Assembly: GCA_043808325.1 (NCBI GenBank)
Contig: JAZDEY010000044.1
Location: forward strand, 1 to 64,000
Source of the DNA: JAZDEY01 sp043808325 [NCBI: Candidatus Eiseniibacteriota bacterium]
GTDB taxonomy: Bacteria; Arandabacterota; Arandabacteria; Arandabacterales
Length of the DNA stretch: 64,000 nucleotides
Reading direction: 5' to 3'
Part shown: positions 1 to 9,026 of the stretch, piece after piece
How positions within the stretch are numbered: position 1 is the first letter of the stretch
How the letters are laid out: the number at the start of each line of letters is the position of its first letter
Position numbers and translations under genes: made by a program
Notes under the pieces: generated by a model
What the model was told of the DNA's origin: nothing
What the model saw: the letters and a program-made list of their open reading frames with translations, nothing else
Database searches by the model: none

Positions 1-1
1 G

Positions 2-1684
2 CGGTACGTGGACAGCGGGTTAGCCAGTGAGGAGAGTTACTACTATTACATAAGAGCGCGAGACGGGATGGGCAACTTGAGTGCGGCATCGGGGACTCTG
101 GAGGCCTGGACCGGTGCGCCATATCTTGCCGGCTGGCCCGGTGCTGCAACGAATGTAATATCGTCTTCAGTTTCGACCGCCGATCTCGATCGCGACGGTA
201 AGCTGGAAGTGATCGCAGGCTCTCGGGATGAGTGCGTCTATGTGTGGCGCTATGATGGCACAGTCGCGCCGGGGTGGCCTAAGCGAACCGGTGACGTGGT
301 TAACGCGTCCCCGGCGGTAGGGAATCTTGACAGCGATCCTCAGCTTGAAATCGTGGTAGGTTCACGCGACGGGTATCTCTATGCGTGGAATTACGACGGT
401 ACCGGCCTGATATCCCCCAACGGGGTCTTCAGGCAGCTTGGAGGTTATATAACGGCGTCCGCGGTGATCGACGATCTTGATGGTGATCACGACTTCGAGA
501 TAGTGGCAGCCAACAGCATGGGCCAGGTCTACATTTGGCATCACGACGGGACCGGTTGGAGCAGACCCAACGGATATTTCGCCGCGGCAGGCCTTGTCAT
601 CGACAGCGCACCGAGCGTGGCTGACATAGATCGGGACAATCAGGTTGAGATAATAGTGACCTCAACCGGTGTCGGCACTTACGCCTGGAATCTCGATGGG
701 ACCGGCGTGACCCAGCCCTCGGGCCAGTTTGCCACGATGGGTGCGGACGGCTCGGCGGCGATCGGTGACATCGATGGCGACGGCGACCTGGAGCTCGTGA
801 CCGGCTCAGTCTACAACACTCAGCTGGTCGCTTACAATCATCTGGGTGGCTATAAGCCGGGTTGGCCGCAAACTGTCGATAACTATATTCTGAGCTCCGC
901 GGCCCTTGCGAACCTGGATGCCGACGGCAGGTTGGATATCATCATCGGCACGACAAGACGGACCGGTGTTGACACCGCCAGTGTCTATGTCTTTTCCGAT
1001 GCCGGTGTGCTCAGGCCGGGATGGCCTAGGAGAGCAAGAGGCGATTTTATCAGCACTCCCGTGGTCGGCGACATCGACGGTGACATGCAGGCGGAGATAG
1101 TCACCGGATGCAGCGACGGCAGGATCTATGCCTGGGAGAAGGATGGAACCGACGTCAAAGGTTGGCCGCGCAACCTCACATACGAGTTCGGCTCGGCGGC
1201 CTCGATATGCGACCTGGACGGCGACGGACATGTCGACCTGGTGATTGGAGGCTACGACGCTTTGATTCACGTCTTTGAGATCAATGCACCTTACAATAAA
1301 AGTACAATGGAGTGGCCTAAGCTGCATCACGACATCTACAACAGCAATCTCTATCGCGGGCCGTCAAGATCCGATGTGCCGCCTGTTGGACCCACCGTAC
1401 CTGCGGCTCTGACCTTGATGTGTTATCCGAGTCCTGCGATCTCTTCGGTTCACGTGTGGCTCGGCGTCCCGTCAATTGACGCCGGGAAAGTCTCAGTTGA
1501 GGTTTACGACATCAGGGGCAGGCTGGTAAGACAGGTTGCCGACAGAGTATTCGAACCGGGCTTCCATGATGTCGAGTGGAACGGGGCCGATGCCGATGGC
1601 CAGCATGTGGCGAGCGGGATCTATTTTGTTAAGGTGTCCCAGATGGGCCACAACCTCAACCGGAAGATTGTGCTGGTGAGGTAG
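2..1684 (+). CDS. FG-GAP/VCBS-repeat secreted protein with FlgD-like C-terminal module (5'-truncated by window)
   Basis: The frame is open from base 2, so the first GTG at 8 is probably internal and the gene starts upstream. The visible ~560 residues hold about seven to eight propeller-type repeats, each with an acidic D-[IL]-D-x-D-G/D-x-[DE] calcium-binding-like loop followed by E-[IL]-V-x-G-S (for example GDIDGDGDLELVTGS) and a W-x-x-D-G-T strand. This is the FG-GAP/VCBS beta-propeller pattern of extracellular proteins. The last ~65 residues (VYDIRGRLVR ... SGIYFVKV ... KIVLVR) form the FlgD-like Ig/T9SS-type module seen at the end of many FCB-group secreted proteins. The likely role is at the cell surface or outside the cell, in adhesion or ligand binding; the ligand is unknown. 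The next gene starts 4 bases after the stop, so the two may be co-transcribed. Confidence 0.85.
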   Translation, partial: RYVDSGLASEESYYYYIRARDGMGNLSAASGTLEAWTGAPYLAGWPGAATNVISSSVSTADLDRDGKLEVIAGSRDECVYVWRYDGTVAPGWPKRTGDVVNASPAVGNLDSDPQLEIVVGSRDGYLYAWNYDGTGLISPNGVFRQLGGYITASAVIDDLDGDHDFEIVAANSMGQVYIWHHDGTGWSRPNGYFAAAGLVIDSAPSVADIDRDNQVEIIVTSTGVGTYAWNLDGTGVTQPSGQFATMGADGSAAIGDIDGDGDLELVTGSVYNTQLVAYNHLGGYKPGWPQTVDNYILSSAALANLDADGRLDIIIGTTRRTGVDTASVYVFSDAGVLRPGWPRRARGDFISTPVVGDIDGDMQAEIVTGCSDGRIYAWEKDGTDVKGWPRNLTYEFGSAASICDLDGDGHVDLVIGGYDALIHVFEINAPYNKSTMEWPKLHHDIYNSNLYRGPSRSDVPPVGPTVPAALTLMCYPSPAISSVHVWLGVPSIDAGKVSVEVYDIRGRLVRQVADRVFEPGFHDVEWNGADADGQHVASGIYFVKVSQMGHNLNRKIVLVR

Positions 1685-1688
1685 CCTG

Positions 1689-2222
1689 ATGCGGGAGTTC
1701 CGAGCGGTATCCTACGGCACGGGTCGCTTCGAGCGGAACCAGTTTGCATCGCTGGGCGACAATGTGGTGATCGAACAGGGCGTCCTGGTTTTTAAACCCG
1801 AGAAGATAAGAATCGGCACGAATGTATACATCGGCCACTATGCCGTCCTTCGCGGATATGACCGTAGCGAAATGGTGATCGGCGATGACACCTGGATCGG
1901 GCAGTTCTGCTACATCAACAGCGCAGGGGGAATCAAGATCGGCTCGAAAGTGGGCATCGGACCCTGCGTCAAGATCATGACCTCCCGGCATGGTGAGGAA
2001 GGTCGGTACGTGCCCGTACTTCTTTGTGATCTCGAATTTGCGCCGGTCACTCTTGAGGACGAGACCGACATCGGCATCGGGGCGATCATTTTGCCGGGGG
2101 TGACGATAGGAAGAGGGGCGATCGTCGGGGCGGGTGCGGTCGTCACCAGAGATGTTGAGCCGTACTCGATAGTAGCCGGCGTTCCTGCGCGCAAAATCGG
2201 GGACCGCCCGGCCACGGCATAA
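1689..2222 (+). CDS. Left-handed beta-helix (hexapeptide repeat) acyltransferase
   Basis: The 177-residue protein is built largely of hexapeptide repeats of the [LIV]-G-x4 type (IRIGTNVYIG, VIGDDTWIG, IKIGSKVGIG, DIGIGAIILPGVTIG, AIVGAGAVVTRDV). It ends in the classic SIVAGVPARKIG motif of the LbetaH acetyltransferase superfamily (NeuD/WcaF/maltose O-acetyltransferase-like). A His in TSRHGEE near residue 100 is a candidate catalytic base. The acceptor cannot be told from sequence; sugar O- or N-acetylation for surface polysaccharide is typical. The ATG start 4 bases after the upstream stop suggests an operon with the FG-GAP protein. There is no signal peptide, so it is probably cytoplasmic. 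Confidence 0.85.
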   Translation: MREFRAVSYGTGRFERNQFASLGDNVVIEQGVLVFKPEKIRIGTNVYIGHYAVLRGYDRSEMVIGDDTWIGQFCYINSAGGIKIGSKVGIGPCVKIMTSRHGEEGRYVPVLLCDLEFAPVTLEDETDIGIGAIILPGVTIGRGAIVGAGAVVTRDVEPYSIVAGVPARKIGDRPATA

Positions 2223-2263
2223 GATATGGTGAGCCTCCGGATCAGGCAATCACGGGCTGCAGT

Positions 2264-2301
2264 AGGGGTGCCTTACCCCTTGTAGATACTCGCTTCTTTT
2301 T
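2264..2301 (+). terminator. Possible weak intrinsic terminator
   Basis: A short stem AGGGGT (2264-2269) pairs with ACCCCT (2275-2280) across a 5-base loop, and a T-rich stretch (2295-2301) follows about 15 bases later. The stem is short and the T-run is displaced, so termination is only a guess. It lies between the acyltransferase and the dcw promoter, where a terminator would make sense. Confidence 0.25.
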
Positions 2302-2313
2302 GCAAAAAACAGC

Positions 2314-2342
2314 TTGACACGCTTCCGACTCCCTGATAGCCT
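2314..2342 (+). promoter_or_regulatory. Candidate sigma70 promoter of the dcw operon
   Basis: TTGACA at 2314-2319, a 17-base spacer ending in TGA, then TAGCCT at 2337-2342, giving a perfect -35 and an extended -10. It lies about 58 bases before the TTG start of mraZ. No tandem TGGGN-type MraZ operator was recognised. Confidence 0.55.
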
Positions 2343-2399
2343 GAGGTCCTAAGTGGGATTGAGCGGTGTCGGGCGGCATTAAACGGGAGCGAAGCAGAG

Positions 2400-2885
2400 T
2401 TGTCGGACTTCAAGGGCACATTCAAGCACGCAGTCGACCAGAAAGGACGCTTCAGCGTCCCGATTCAGGTCGTCAGCGGGCTTGCCCTCTCGGCGGATCA
2501 CACCTTCGTCGTATCCACGGGTCCCGAGAAATGCCTCGACGCATATCCCAAGGATGAGTGGACCCGGAGAGTCCAGAAGCTGAAATCGTTGCCCGGCGGG
2601 AAGCTGGGACGCTACTACAAGCGCCTGATTGTGGGCGATGCCCGGGAATGCAAGTTGGACGGGCATAAGCGCATCCTGGTCCCACCTGAGATCCTCGCGC
2701 GCGTGGGCATAACCAACATGGTCCTGATCGTCGGACAGATCGATCATCTGGAGCTATGGAAACCGGAGGATTACGGGACCTACCTCGAATCCCAGGACAT
2801 AGCTCCGGCAGACGTCTTCGACAAAATGGATTCATACTTCAACGAGCACCAGTCGGGTGCTAATGAAAGCGGCAGGGTAAGGTGA
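2400..2885 (+). CDS. mraZ: Transcriptional regulator MraZ
   Basis: The 161-residue protein begins FKGTFKHAVDQKGRFSVP, matching the conserved first MraZ/SpoVT-AbrB half (D-x-K-G-R). A second half around residues 80-100 (ECKLDGHKRILVPPEI) has the D-x-x-x-R-[IL]-x-[VI]-P pattern. Family members are ring-forming DNA-binding proteins that sit first in dcw operons and repress them. The TTG start at 2400 places the conserved motif at the family's usual distance, with GGGAG upstream as ribosome site. It is slightly longer than the usual ~145 residues at the C-terminus. rsmH follows 4 bases after the stop. Confidence 0.93.
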   Translation: MSDFKGTFKHAVDQKGRFSVPIQVVSGLALSADHTFVVSTGPEKCLDAYPKDEWTRRVQKLKSLPGGKLGRYYKRLIVGDARECKLDGHKRILVPPEILARVGITNMVLIVGQIDHLELWKPEDYGTYLESQDIAPADVFDKMDSYFNEHQSGANESGRVR

Positions 2886-2889
2886 ATGC

Positions 2890-3825
2890 TTGAGAGACGA
2901 CAAGGATACGTTGCATGTGCCGGTGATGGTCGAGGAAGTCAAACACTGGCTCCTTGCCGCTCAAACCCGGGTGATAGTCGATATGACGGTGGGCACGGGC
3001 GGTCATGCACTTGCGCTCCTAAAGGCCGCGCCGCTGGGATGCCGTCTGATTGGGCTCGATCTTGACAGCGATGCACTTGCGATTGCGGAGAAGCGGCTTG
3101 AGGAATTCGAGGATAGGGTGACCCTAAAGAAGAGCAATTTCGCCGATGTTCTCGATGCCATTCCGGCGGATATTGCCGGCGGTGTGGATGCAATCCTCAT
3201 AGATTGCGGGATATCAAAGCTGGAGATCGTCACATCAAAGAGAGGATTCAGTTTCGACAGAGACGACGCCCTTGACATGAGATTCGACGCTTCAGGCGGG
3301 ACAACCGCGAAAACATTCGTGGCGAGTGCCAGTGTCGAGGAACTGACCGAACTCTTCAAGGAGTATGGTGAGAAATCGCATGCGAGGAAGATAGCCAAGA
3401 CGATGGTCGCCCGCCGGGACCACGGCAGGATGGAATCCACGCTGGATCTCGCCGACGCGGTCAAGTCGGTCGTAAGGGGCAGACAGGCCAGTTCGCTGGC
3501 GCGGGTTTTCCTGGCCCTGAGAGCAGCGATAAACCGGGAAACCCAGAATCTCGCCGCAGCGATCGAGGCCTTTCCCCAGGTGCTTTCGGCCGGAGGCAGG
3601 GCATGTGTGATTTCCTATCATTCAGTCGAGGATAGAGTGGTCAAGACCCTCTTTAGGAGATATTCAGGCAAGTGCGTATGTCCACCCTGTAGCGTTGTTT
3701 GCAGTTGCGGAATGAAGCAGGTTTTCAAGGTTCTTACTCCCAGGCCGCTGTCGCCGACGCCTGAGGAGATTGAGAATAACCCTTCTGCAAGAAGTGCAAA
3801 ACTAAGGGTGGCAGAGAAGATGTAA
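2890..3825 (+). CDS. rsmH: 16S rRNA (cytosine-1402-N4)-methyltransferase RsmH
   Basis: RsmH (MraW) methylates C1402 of 16S rRNA using S-adenosylmethionine. The N-terminus HVPVMVEEV, the SAM-binding loop VDMTVGTGGHA and GLDLDSDAL, the motif DAILIDCGIS and the C-terminal YHSVEDRVVK are all present in order. The length of 311 residues is normal. A cluster of cysteines after residue 255 (CVCPPCSVVCSCG) resembles the Cys-containing loop of other RsmH proteins. The start is TTG at 2890; an ATG at 2886 is out of frame. It is the second gene of the dcw operon. Confidence 0.95.
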   Translation: MRDDKDTLHVPVMVEEVKHWLLAAQTRVIVDMTVGTGGHALALLKAAPLGCRLIGLDLDSDALAIAEKRLEEFEDRVTLKKSNFADVLDAIPADIAGGVDAILIDCGISKLEIVTSKRGFSFDRDDALDMRFDASGGTTAKTFVASASVEELTELFKEYGEKSHARKIAKTMVARRDHGRMESTLDLADAVKSVVRGRQASSLARVFLALRAAINRETQNLAAAIEAFPQVLSAGGRACVISYHSVEDRVVKTLFRRYSGKCVCPPCSVVCSCGMKQVFKVLTPRPLSPTPEEIENNPSARSAKLRVAEKM

Positions 3826-3884
3826 GACGACAATACAACCCAGGGGCTGAAGAGCGACCGGCTCTCGTGCGCAGGAATCCAATA

Positions 3885-4247
3885 ATGCAAGCGCCGCTTC
3901 GAAGGGGCAAAAAAGAGACACTGGGCAGGGCAAACGGAGTCAAGCGCACAGGCCGGTCGCTCCTCTTTGGGCTGCTCCTGGTCGGGCTGGTTACGATTTC
4001 CAGTCTGATTTACACCTCGGAACGGCTGCTTGTTGAATCGATGCTCAAAGAGAATCAGGCGCTCGAGAACACTCTCGAGCTGGTTGAGAAACGCACCGAG
4101 AGGCTCTCCTATGAGGTCGCCTCACTCTCAAGTGTAAAGCGCATCCAGGATGCCGCCACGGCCGGTCTCAGCATGGCCCCTCTGGACTGGAAGGACGTGG
4201 TGGTGATCGACGAACATCTCAGAGGGTCGATTGGAGTGTCCAAATGA
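3885..4247 (+). CDS. ftsL: FtsL-like cell division protein
   Basis: A small bitopic protein of about 120 residues: a basic cytoplasmic stretch, one transmembrane helix (LLFGLLLVGLVTISSLIY), then a coiled-coil-prone periplasmic part rich in Leu/Glu heptads (ENQALENTLELVEKR). Size, topology and position between rsmH and the transpeptidase gene identify it as FtsL, part of the FtsQLB divisome subcomplex. FtsL diverges fast, so sequence identity is not the main evidence. The ATG at 3885 is preferred to the upstream GTG at 3867 because AGGAA sits 7 bases ahead of it. The stop overlaps the next start as ATGA. Confidence 0.75.
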   Translation: MQAPLRRGKKETLGRANGVKRTGRSLLFGLLLVGLVTISSLIYTSERLLVESMLKENQALENTLELVEKRTERLSYEVASLSSVKRIQDAATAGLSMAPLDWKDVVVIDEHLRGSIGVSK

Positions 4248-6175
4248 AGCCCAGTGAACGAACGATCATCGTGCTGTTTGTAGGTTTCATCATACTGCTG
4301 GGCGCAATAGCAATCAGACTCTTCGATCTCCAGGTAATCAAGCACGCGCGGTACGCCAAAATGGCGGCGGATCAGCAGGTCTTCCTGAGCTCGATTCCCG
4401 CCAAGCGCGGAACCATATACGACCGGGACCTGCGGCCGTTGGCGGTCACTCTGCCGGCCTACCAGGTTTTTGCAGATCCTGAAATGGTGACCGATCCCAA
4501 AAGGCTGGCGGTCGAGTTGGCGGGGTTTGCTCTGGGAGACGTGAAGACTCTCTACTCCAAACTCACCAAGGACTCGCGTTTTGTCTGGATCAATCGCTCG
4601 CTTGATGTTGAGACCACTCTTAAGCTTCAGGCGAGGCTTAAGGAACTCAACCTTGCAGGCCTGTATTTCCAGCCCTCCGGCAAACGCACGCGCCCGCTGG
4701 AGGAACTCGCCGACAACGTGCTCGGCCACGTGTCGATCGACGATGAGCCCCTGGGAGGGGTCGAGCAGACGCTGGATGACGAATTGAGGGGCAAGCCGGG
4801 GCTCCGCCGCTACTTCAGAGATGCGCTTGGCAAGCAAAGGCCCTGCGTCGAAGCGATTGTCAATACTCCCGTAAGCGGCAACTCGGCCGTGCTCACGATC
4901 GATGCGGAACTCCAGGAGATCGCTGAATCGGAGCTAGATCTTGCGGTCGAGGAGCACAAGGCAACCGGCGGCTGCGTGGTAATAGTCGATCCCAGGTCGG
5001 GCGATATCCTTGCTCTTGCCAGCAATCCCAGGCATCTCGATTTCCCGGTCACCAGCGTCTTTGAGCCCGGATCATCATTCAAGCTCTGCACCATCTCGGC
5101 AGGTCTTGACCTGGGCAAGGTCGACACCCTCACGGTGATGGACACCTATGGCGGCTGTCTTCCGGTTGCAGGAGGCAAGCCCATCAAGGACGATCACCCC
5201 GGCGGCGTGATGGATCTCAGGGAAGCAGTCAGAAGATCGAGCAACGTATATGCCGCCCTGGTTGCCCGCCGGATCGGGAGGCGGGATTTCTTCAGATACA
5301 TGCACACCTTCGGATTCGGCTTGAAGACAGGAATCGGGCTCGAAGGCGAATCCAAGGGCCTCCTCAAGGATCCCGGCCAGTGGTCGGGGCGCTCCCTGGA
5401 GACAATGGGGATGGGCCAGGAAATCGGTGTTACGGCGATTCAGCTGGCGATGGCCTATGCGGCGGTCGCCAACGGCGGAACGCTCTATAGGCCAAGGTTG
5501 ATCAAGGCTGTGATTGATGAAAGCGGGGACGTAAAGAAGAGTTTCCCACCCAAGGTGGTCCGGACTGTCATTAGGAAGGAGACCGCCAGGGTAATGGCCG
5601 GCCTTCTCGAGCGAGTAGTGAATTGCGGCACCGGCACCGCCGCTGCGATAAAGGGTATCGATATCGCAGGCAAGACTGGAACCGGCCAGAAAGCCGTCAA
5701 CGGGGCCTACCTAAAAGGCAGTTACTGCGCAATTTTCGGAGGATATCTTCCTGCCGACGAGCCCAGCTTCGTGTGCGTCGTCGTCGTCGATGAGCCGATG
5801 GCCAACGGTTACTACGGTGGCGTCGTCAGTGCCCCCGTGTTCAAGAACATAATGGAGTATGCCCTGAAGCGAGACAAGATCCTCCTGCCAGCTCAGTGCT
5901 ATAACCTGGCTGCCCGAGCGGATAAGAAGAAGCCGGCGGCGGTGGTGACAGCGGCGTCGGCCTGCGGGAAAGATGAAGTCGTGAAAAAGCCTAAGGGCGG
6001 CGTTTACCCTCAAGTGCTGGGGCTCACCCTTAAGGAAGCTGCCGAGGCGTTGGGCAAGGCCGAGATCAAATGGCGAGCCTTTGGCTCAGGCATCGTGCTT
6101 GAGCAGAAGCCTGAAGGCGAGGCCCCGCTTGATGACACAAAGATCTGTAACCTGTTCCTGGGTGAAACGGAATGA
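4244..6175 (+). CDS. ftsI: Class B penicillin-binding protein, division transpeptidase (FtsI/PBP3-SpoVD type) with C-terminal PASTA domain
   Basis: The 643-residue protein has a single N-terminal membrane anchor (residues ~9-28), a dimerisation domain beginning RGTIYDRDLRPLAVT, and the transpeptidase domain. All three catalytic motifs are visible: SxxK in GSSFKLC (~residue 277), SxN in RRSSNVY (~332) and KTG in AGKTGTGQK (~480). After ~590 there is one PASTA-like repeat (YPQVLGLTLKEAAEALG). PASTA tails are commoner on SpoVD/PBP2x-type enzymes than on the E. coli type. It cross-links septal peptidoglycan with FtsW. The ATG overlaps the ftsL stop, and its own stop overlaps the murE start. Confidence 0.93.
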   Translation: MKPSERTIIVLFVGFIILLGAIAIRLFDLQVIKHARYAKMAADQQVFLSSIPAKRGTIYDRDLRPLAVTLPAYQVFADPEMVTDPKRLAVELAGFALGDVKTLYSKLTKDSRFVWINRSLDVETTLKLQARLKELNLAGLYFQPSGKRTRPLEELADNVLGHVSIDDEPLGGVEQTLDDELRGKPGLRRYFRDALGKQRPCVEAIVNTPVSGNSAVLTIDAELQEIAESELDLAVEEHKATGGCVVIVDPRSGDILALASNPRHLDFPVTSVFEPGSSFKLCTISAGLDLGKVDTLTVMDTYGGCLPVAGGKPIKDDHPGGVMDLREAVRRSSNVYAALVARRIGRRDFFRYMHTFGFGLKTGIGLEGESKGLLKDPGQWSGRSLETMGMGQEIGVTAIQLAMAYAAVANGGTLYRPRLIKAVIDESGDVKKSFPPKVVRTVIRKETARVMAGLLERVVNCGTGTAAAIKGIDIAGKTGTGQKAVNGAYLKGSYCAIFGGYLPADEPSFVCVVVVDEPMANGYYGGVVSAPVFKNIMEYALKRDKILLPAQCYNLAARADKKKPAAVVTAASACGKDEVVKKPKGGVYPQVLGLTLKEAAEALGKAEIKWRAFGSGIVLEQKPEGEAPLDDTKICNLFLGETE

Positions 6176-7659
6176 AGGCAAGGCTTGCGGATGCTATCGC
6201 CGGGATCGATGTAGTGGAGGTCGTCGGCTCGAGCGACGTGATTCTCACCAATCTGACATCTGATTCGCGGAAGGTATCGGATGGAAGCCTCTTTGCCTGC
6301 ATGAAGGGAACCAGGGTCGACGGAGCAGCCTTCGCCGAAGATGCGGTGAGGCTTGGGGCATCGGCTGTCCTGACCGATCGGCCCCTCGGTCTGTCCCGCC
6401 CCGTCACTCAGGTGGTAGTCGCCGATGTAAGAGAGGCCCTCGCCCATGTCGCCGCCCGTTGCTTCGGCAATCCTTCAGGACATCTCAAGGTGATCGGCGT
6501 GACGGGCACCAACGGCAAGACCACCACGGCACATTACGTGAGATCGATCTTGGAAGCATCGGGAGCCAAGGTAGGCGTAATGGGTACGCTCGGTCACTGG
6601 CTCGGGGATGCCTTTGAGAAAGACTCCTTTACCACACCCGAGGCGCCCGACGTCCAGCGCTACATGAAGCAGATGCTCGATGGCGGCGCTGAGTTCTGCG
6701 TTATGGAGGTCTCCTCGCATGCGATCGCGTTGAGGAGGGTCGATCACGTGGCCTTTAGCGTCGTGGCATTCACCAACCTCACTCGGGACCACCTCGACTT
6801 CCACCCGGACTTCGACGCTTACGGCAGAACCAAGATGGAGCTCTTCGGTCTCGGGGACACGGATCACTTCTTCGGGGCCGCCAGACAGGCGGCAATCAAC
6901 ATCGGCGACCCGACGGGACGTGAGATAGCTCGGCTCTCCCCGCTGCCCTGCCTCACCTTTGCCGTCGGCCAAGATGCCGATCTTCGTGCGGACATCACCA
7001 GTCTAACGTGGCAGGGCACTCGGCTCGAGGTCGCCTACCGGGGCAGGAAGCGGCTGATTGAGACCCCGTTGCGTGGCAGGATCAATGCGACCAATGCCCT
7101 GACAGCCTATGCGATATCACTTCTTCTGGGGACCGACGAGGATGCGATTGTGCGCGGAATCTCCGGCCTCGGCGCCGTGCCTGGCAGAATGGAGTATATC
7201 GGAGGGCCGGAGAGACAGGCGATTGTGGACTATGCCCATACCCCTGATGCCTTGAGAAGGCTCCTGGCCGGCGTGCGTGAGATTCGCGCCGGCAAGATAA
7301 TCTGCGTTTTTGGTTGTGGCGGGGACCGGGACCGCGGGAAGCGTCCGGAGATGGCACGAATCGCAGCGGAGCTCGCCGATTTCGTCATTGTCACGTCGGA
7401 CAACCCGAGGACCGAAGACCCCTTGAAGATAATCGACGACATAGTGAAAGGGCTGCCCGAGGGAGCCGCTTATGAAGTGGTGCCGGACCGCTTGCTTGCG
7501 ATCCGGCGGGCGGTCGTCCTGAGCGAGGCCGGTGATGTAATCGTTGTCGCCGGCAAGGGGCACGAGGATTACCAGATAATCGGGGAGACAAAGACTCATT
7601 TCGACGACCGCGAAGTCCTGCGGAAAGCTTTCGGGGCGGTTGCCAATGCCAAGGCTTAG
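6172..7659 (+). CDS. murE: UDP-MurNAc-tripeptide synthetase, meso-DAP adding
   Basis: MurE ligates the third stem-peptide residue to UDP-MurNAc-L-Ala-D-Glu in the cytoplasm. The ATP loop GVTGTNGKTTTAHYV (~residue 105), the central Mur-ligase motifs (EVSSHAIALRRV, FTNLTRDHLDFH) and the C-terminal GCGGDRDRGKRPEM are present. The substrate motif DNPRTEDP (~405) is the DNPR signature of meso-diaminopimelate-adding enzymes, so the wall is inferred to be DAP type. This fits the DapL-like aminotransferase at 54128. Length 495 is normal. The start ATG overlaps the upstream stop (ATGA). Confidence 0.95.
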   Translation: MKARLADAIAGIDVVEVVGSSDVILTNLTSDSRKVSDGSLFACMKGTRVDGAAFAEDAVRLGASAVLTDRPLGLSRPVTQVVVADVREALAHVAARCFGNPSGHLKVIGVTGTNGKTTTAHYVRSILEASGAKVGVMGTLGHWLGDAFEKDSFTTPEAPDVQRYMKQMLDGGAEFCVMEVSSHAIALRRVDHVAFSVVAFTNLTRDHLDFHPDFDAYGRTKMELFGLGDTDHFFGAARQAAINIGDPTGREIARLSPLPCLTFAVGQDADLRADITSLTWQGTRLEVAYRGRKRLIETPLRGRINATNALTAYAISLLLGTDEDAIVRGISGLGAVPGRMEYIGGPERQAIVDYAHTPDALRRLLAGVREIRAGKIICVFGCGGDRDRGKRPEMARIAAELADFVIVTSDNPRTEDPLKIIDDIVKGLPEGAAYEVVPDRLLAIRRAVVLSEAGDVIVVAGKGHEDYQIIGETKTHFDDREVLRKAFGAVANAKA

Positions 7660-9025
7660 AATCGACGAGATAGCGGGGACGGTCGGCGCCGAAGTACCCT
7701 CAGGCTCCGGCGAAGGCCTCGCCGCTACCGGCTATTCAATCGATACACGGCACCTGAGACAGGGCGATCTGTTCTTCGCCCTTAAGGGTGAGACGTCTGA
7801 TGGGCATCAGTTCATTGGGGATGCCTACGAGAAAGGTGGAGTCGGTGCAGTGGTGGACAGGGTGACCAGTGGACTTCCCCAGAGCTTCCCCCAGCTTGTT
7901 GTGCCGTCCCCGCTCGAAGCCTTGCAGAGGCTTGCCGGCCACGTTCGTGTCGGTAGCGACGTACCCGTGGTAGCCATCACCGGATCCAACGGCAAGACCA
8001 CCACCAAAGAGATGATCGCGTTTCTGCTCGGCACCAAGATGCGGGTCCGCAAGAGTCCGGGCAACTTCAACAACCATATCGGAGTGCCGCTCTCGATTCT
8101 TGCACTGGAAGCAACAGACAGAGTCCTTGTCATAGAGCTGGGGACCAACCACAGAGGTGAAATCTCCGAACTGTGCCGGATTGCGAGGCCTCAGGTAGGA
8201 GTGATAACCAACATAGGGCGGGCCCATATCGGTCTGTTGGGCTCGCTCGAGGCAATTGCTGCTGAGAAGACCGATCTTGCGAGAAGCCTTGATGCTGAAG
8301 GCAAAGCGGTGATCAATGGTGACGACCAGATTCTGATCGAGTCCCTCGGAGACACCAGAGCTCAGGTCACCACCTTCGGGATGACGAGGAGTGCAGCCTT
8401 CAGGGCCTCAGACGTCAGAATGATCAACGGCAAGGGTTCGGTCTTCAAGCTCAAGGGCTTGACGATAACGGTCAAAGCCCCGGGTCTTCACAACGTCTAT
8501 AACGCCCTCGGTGCGATCGCGGCAGCAAGCCTCTTTGGGGTCTCGCTGAGAGAAGCCGCGGACGCCCTTCCTGGGTTCGAGTCGATGCGCATGAAGACCG
8601 CGGCCTCGGCCGGGGTCACCATCATAGATGACACCTACAACTCCAATCCTGATTCGGTGATGGCGGCCCTTAGTGTGCTTACCGGTACCAAGGCTTCAAG
8701 ACGGATCTTCATAATGGGTGAGATGCTCGAGCTTGGGGACGCGGCCGAGGCACTTCATCGCGAGGTCGGTGCCGCAGCGGCACGGGCCGGTGTTGATATC
8801 CTGATCGCGGTCGGAGGCCTTACCCGCAAGGCGGCGGAGGGGGCGCGGGCGGCCGGCCTCAATGCACGCAACACGATCTATTTCGAGACCAAGGCCGATC
8901 TCAAGCGGTCCCTGGCGCACATTATCAAACCTGAAGATGTTGTACTTGTAAAAGCGTCCCGGATGTCGGGGCTAGAAGAGATAAGCGATTTCTTGAGGTC
9001 CAATCCAATCGCGGGGAGAATCTGA
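7646..9025 (+). CDS. murF: UDP-MurNAc-pentapeptide synthetase
   Basis: MurF adds D-Ala-D-Ala to the UDP-MurNAc-tripeptide. Visible motifs are the P-loop AITGSNGKTTTKEMI (~residue 110), ELGTNHRGEIS, NIGRAHIGLLGS and the C-terminal DDTYNSNPDSVMAAL. The ATG at 7646 is preferred (GGGGCGG 6 bases upstream); a TTG at 7640 would add two residues. The gene overlaps the end of murE by 14 bases, implying translational coupling. No ddl gene was recognised in the cluster, so D-Ala-D-Ala ligase must be encoded elsewhere. Confidence 0.95.
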   Translation: MPRLRIDEIAGTVGAEVPSGSGEGLAATGYSIDTRHLRQGDLFFALKGETSDGHQFIGDAYEKGGVGAVVDRVTSGLPQSFPQLVVPSPLEALQRLAGHVRVGSDVPVVAITGSNGKTTTKEMIAFLLGTKMRVRKSPGNFNNHIGVPLSILALEATDRVLVIELGTNHRGEISELCRIARPQVGVITNIGRAHIGLLGSLEAIAAEKTDLARSLDAEGKAVINGDDQILIESLGDTRAQVTTFGMTRSAAFRASDVRMINGKGSVFKLKGLTITVKAPGLHNVYNALGAIAAASLFGVSLREAADALPGFESMRMKTAASAGVTIIDDTYNSNPDSVMAALSVLTGTKASRRIFIMGEMLELGDAAEALHREVGAAAARAGVDILIAVGGLTRKAAEGARAAGLNARNTIYFETKADLKRSLAHIIKPEDVVLVKASRMSGLEEISDFLRSNPIAGRI

Positions 9026-9026
9026 A

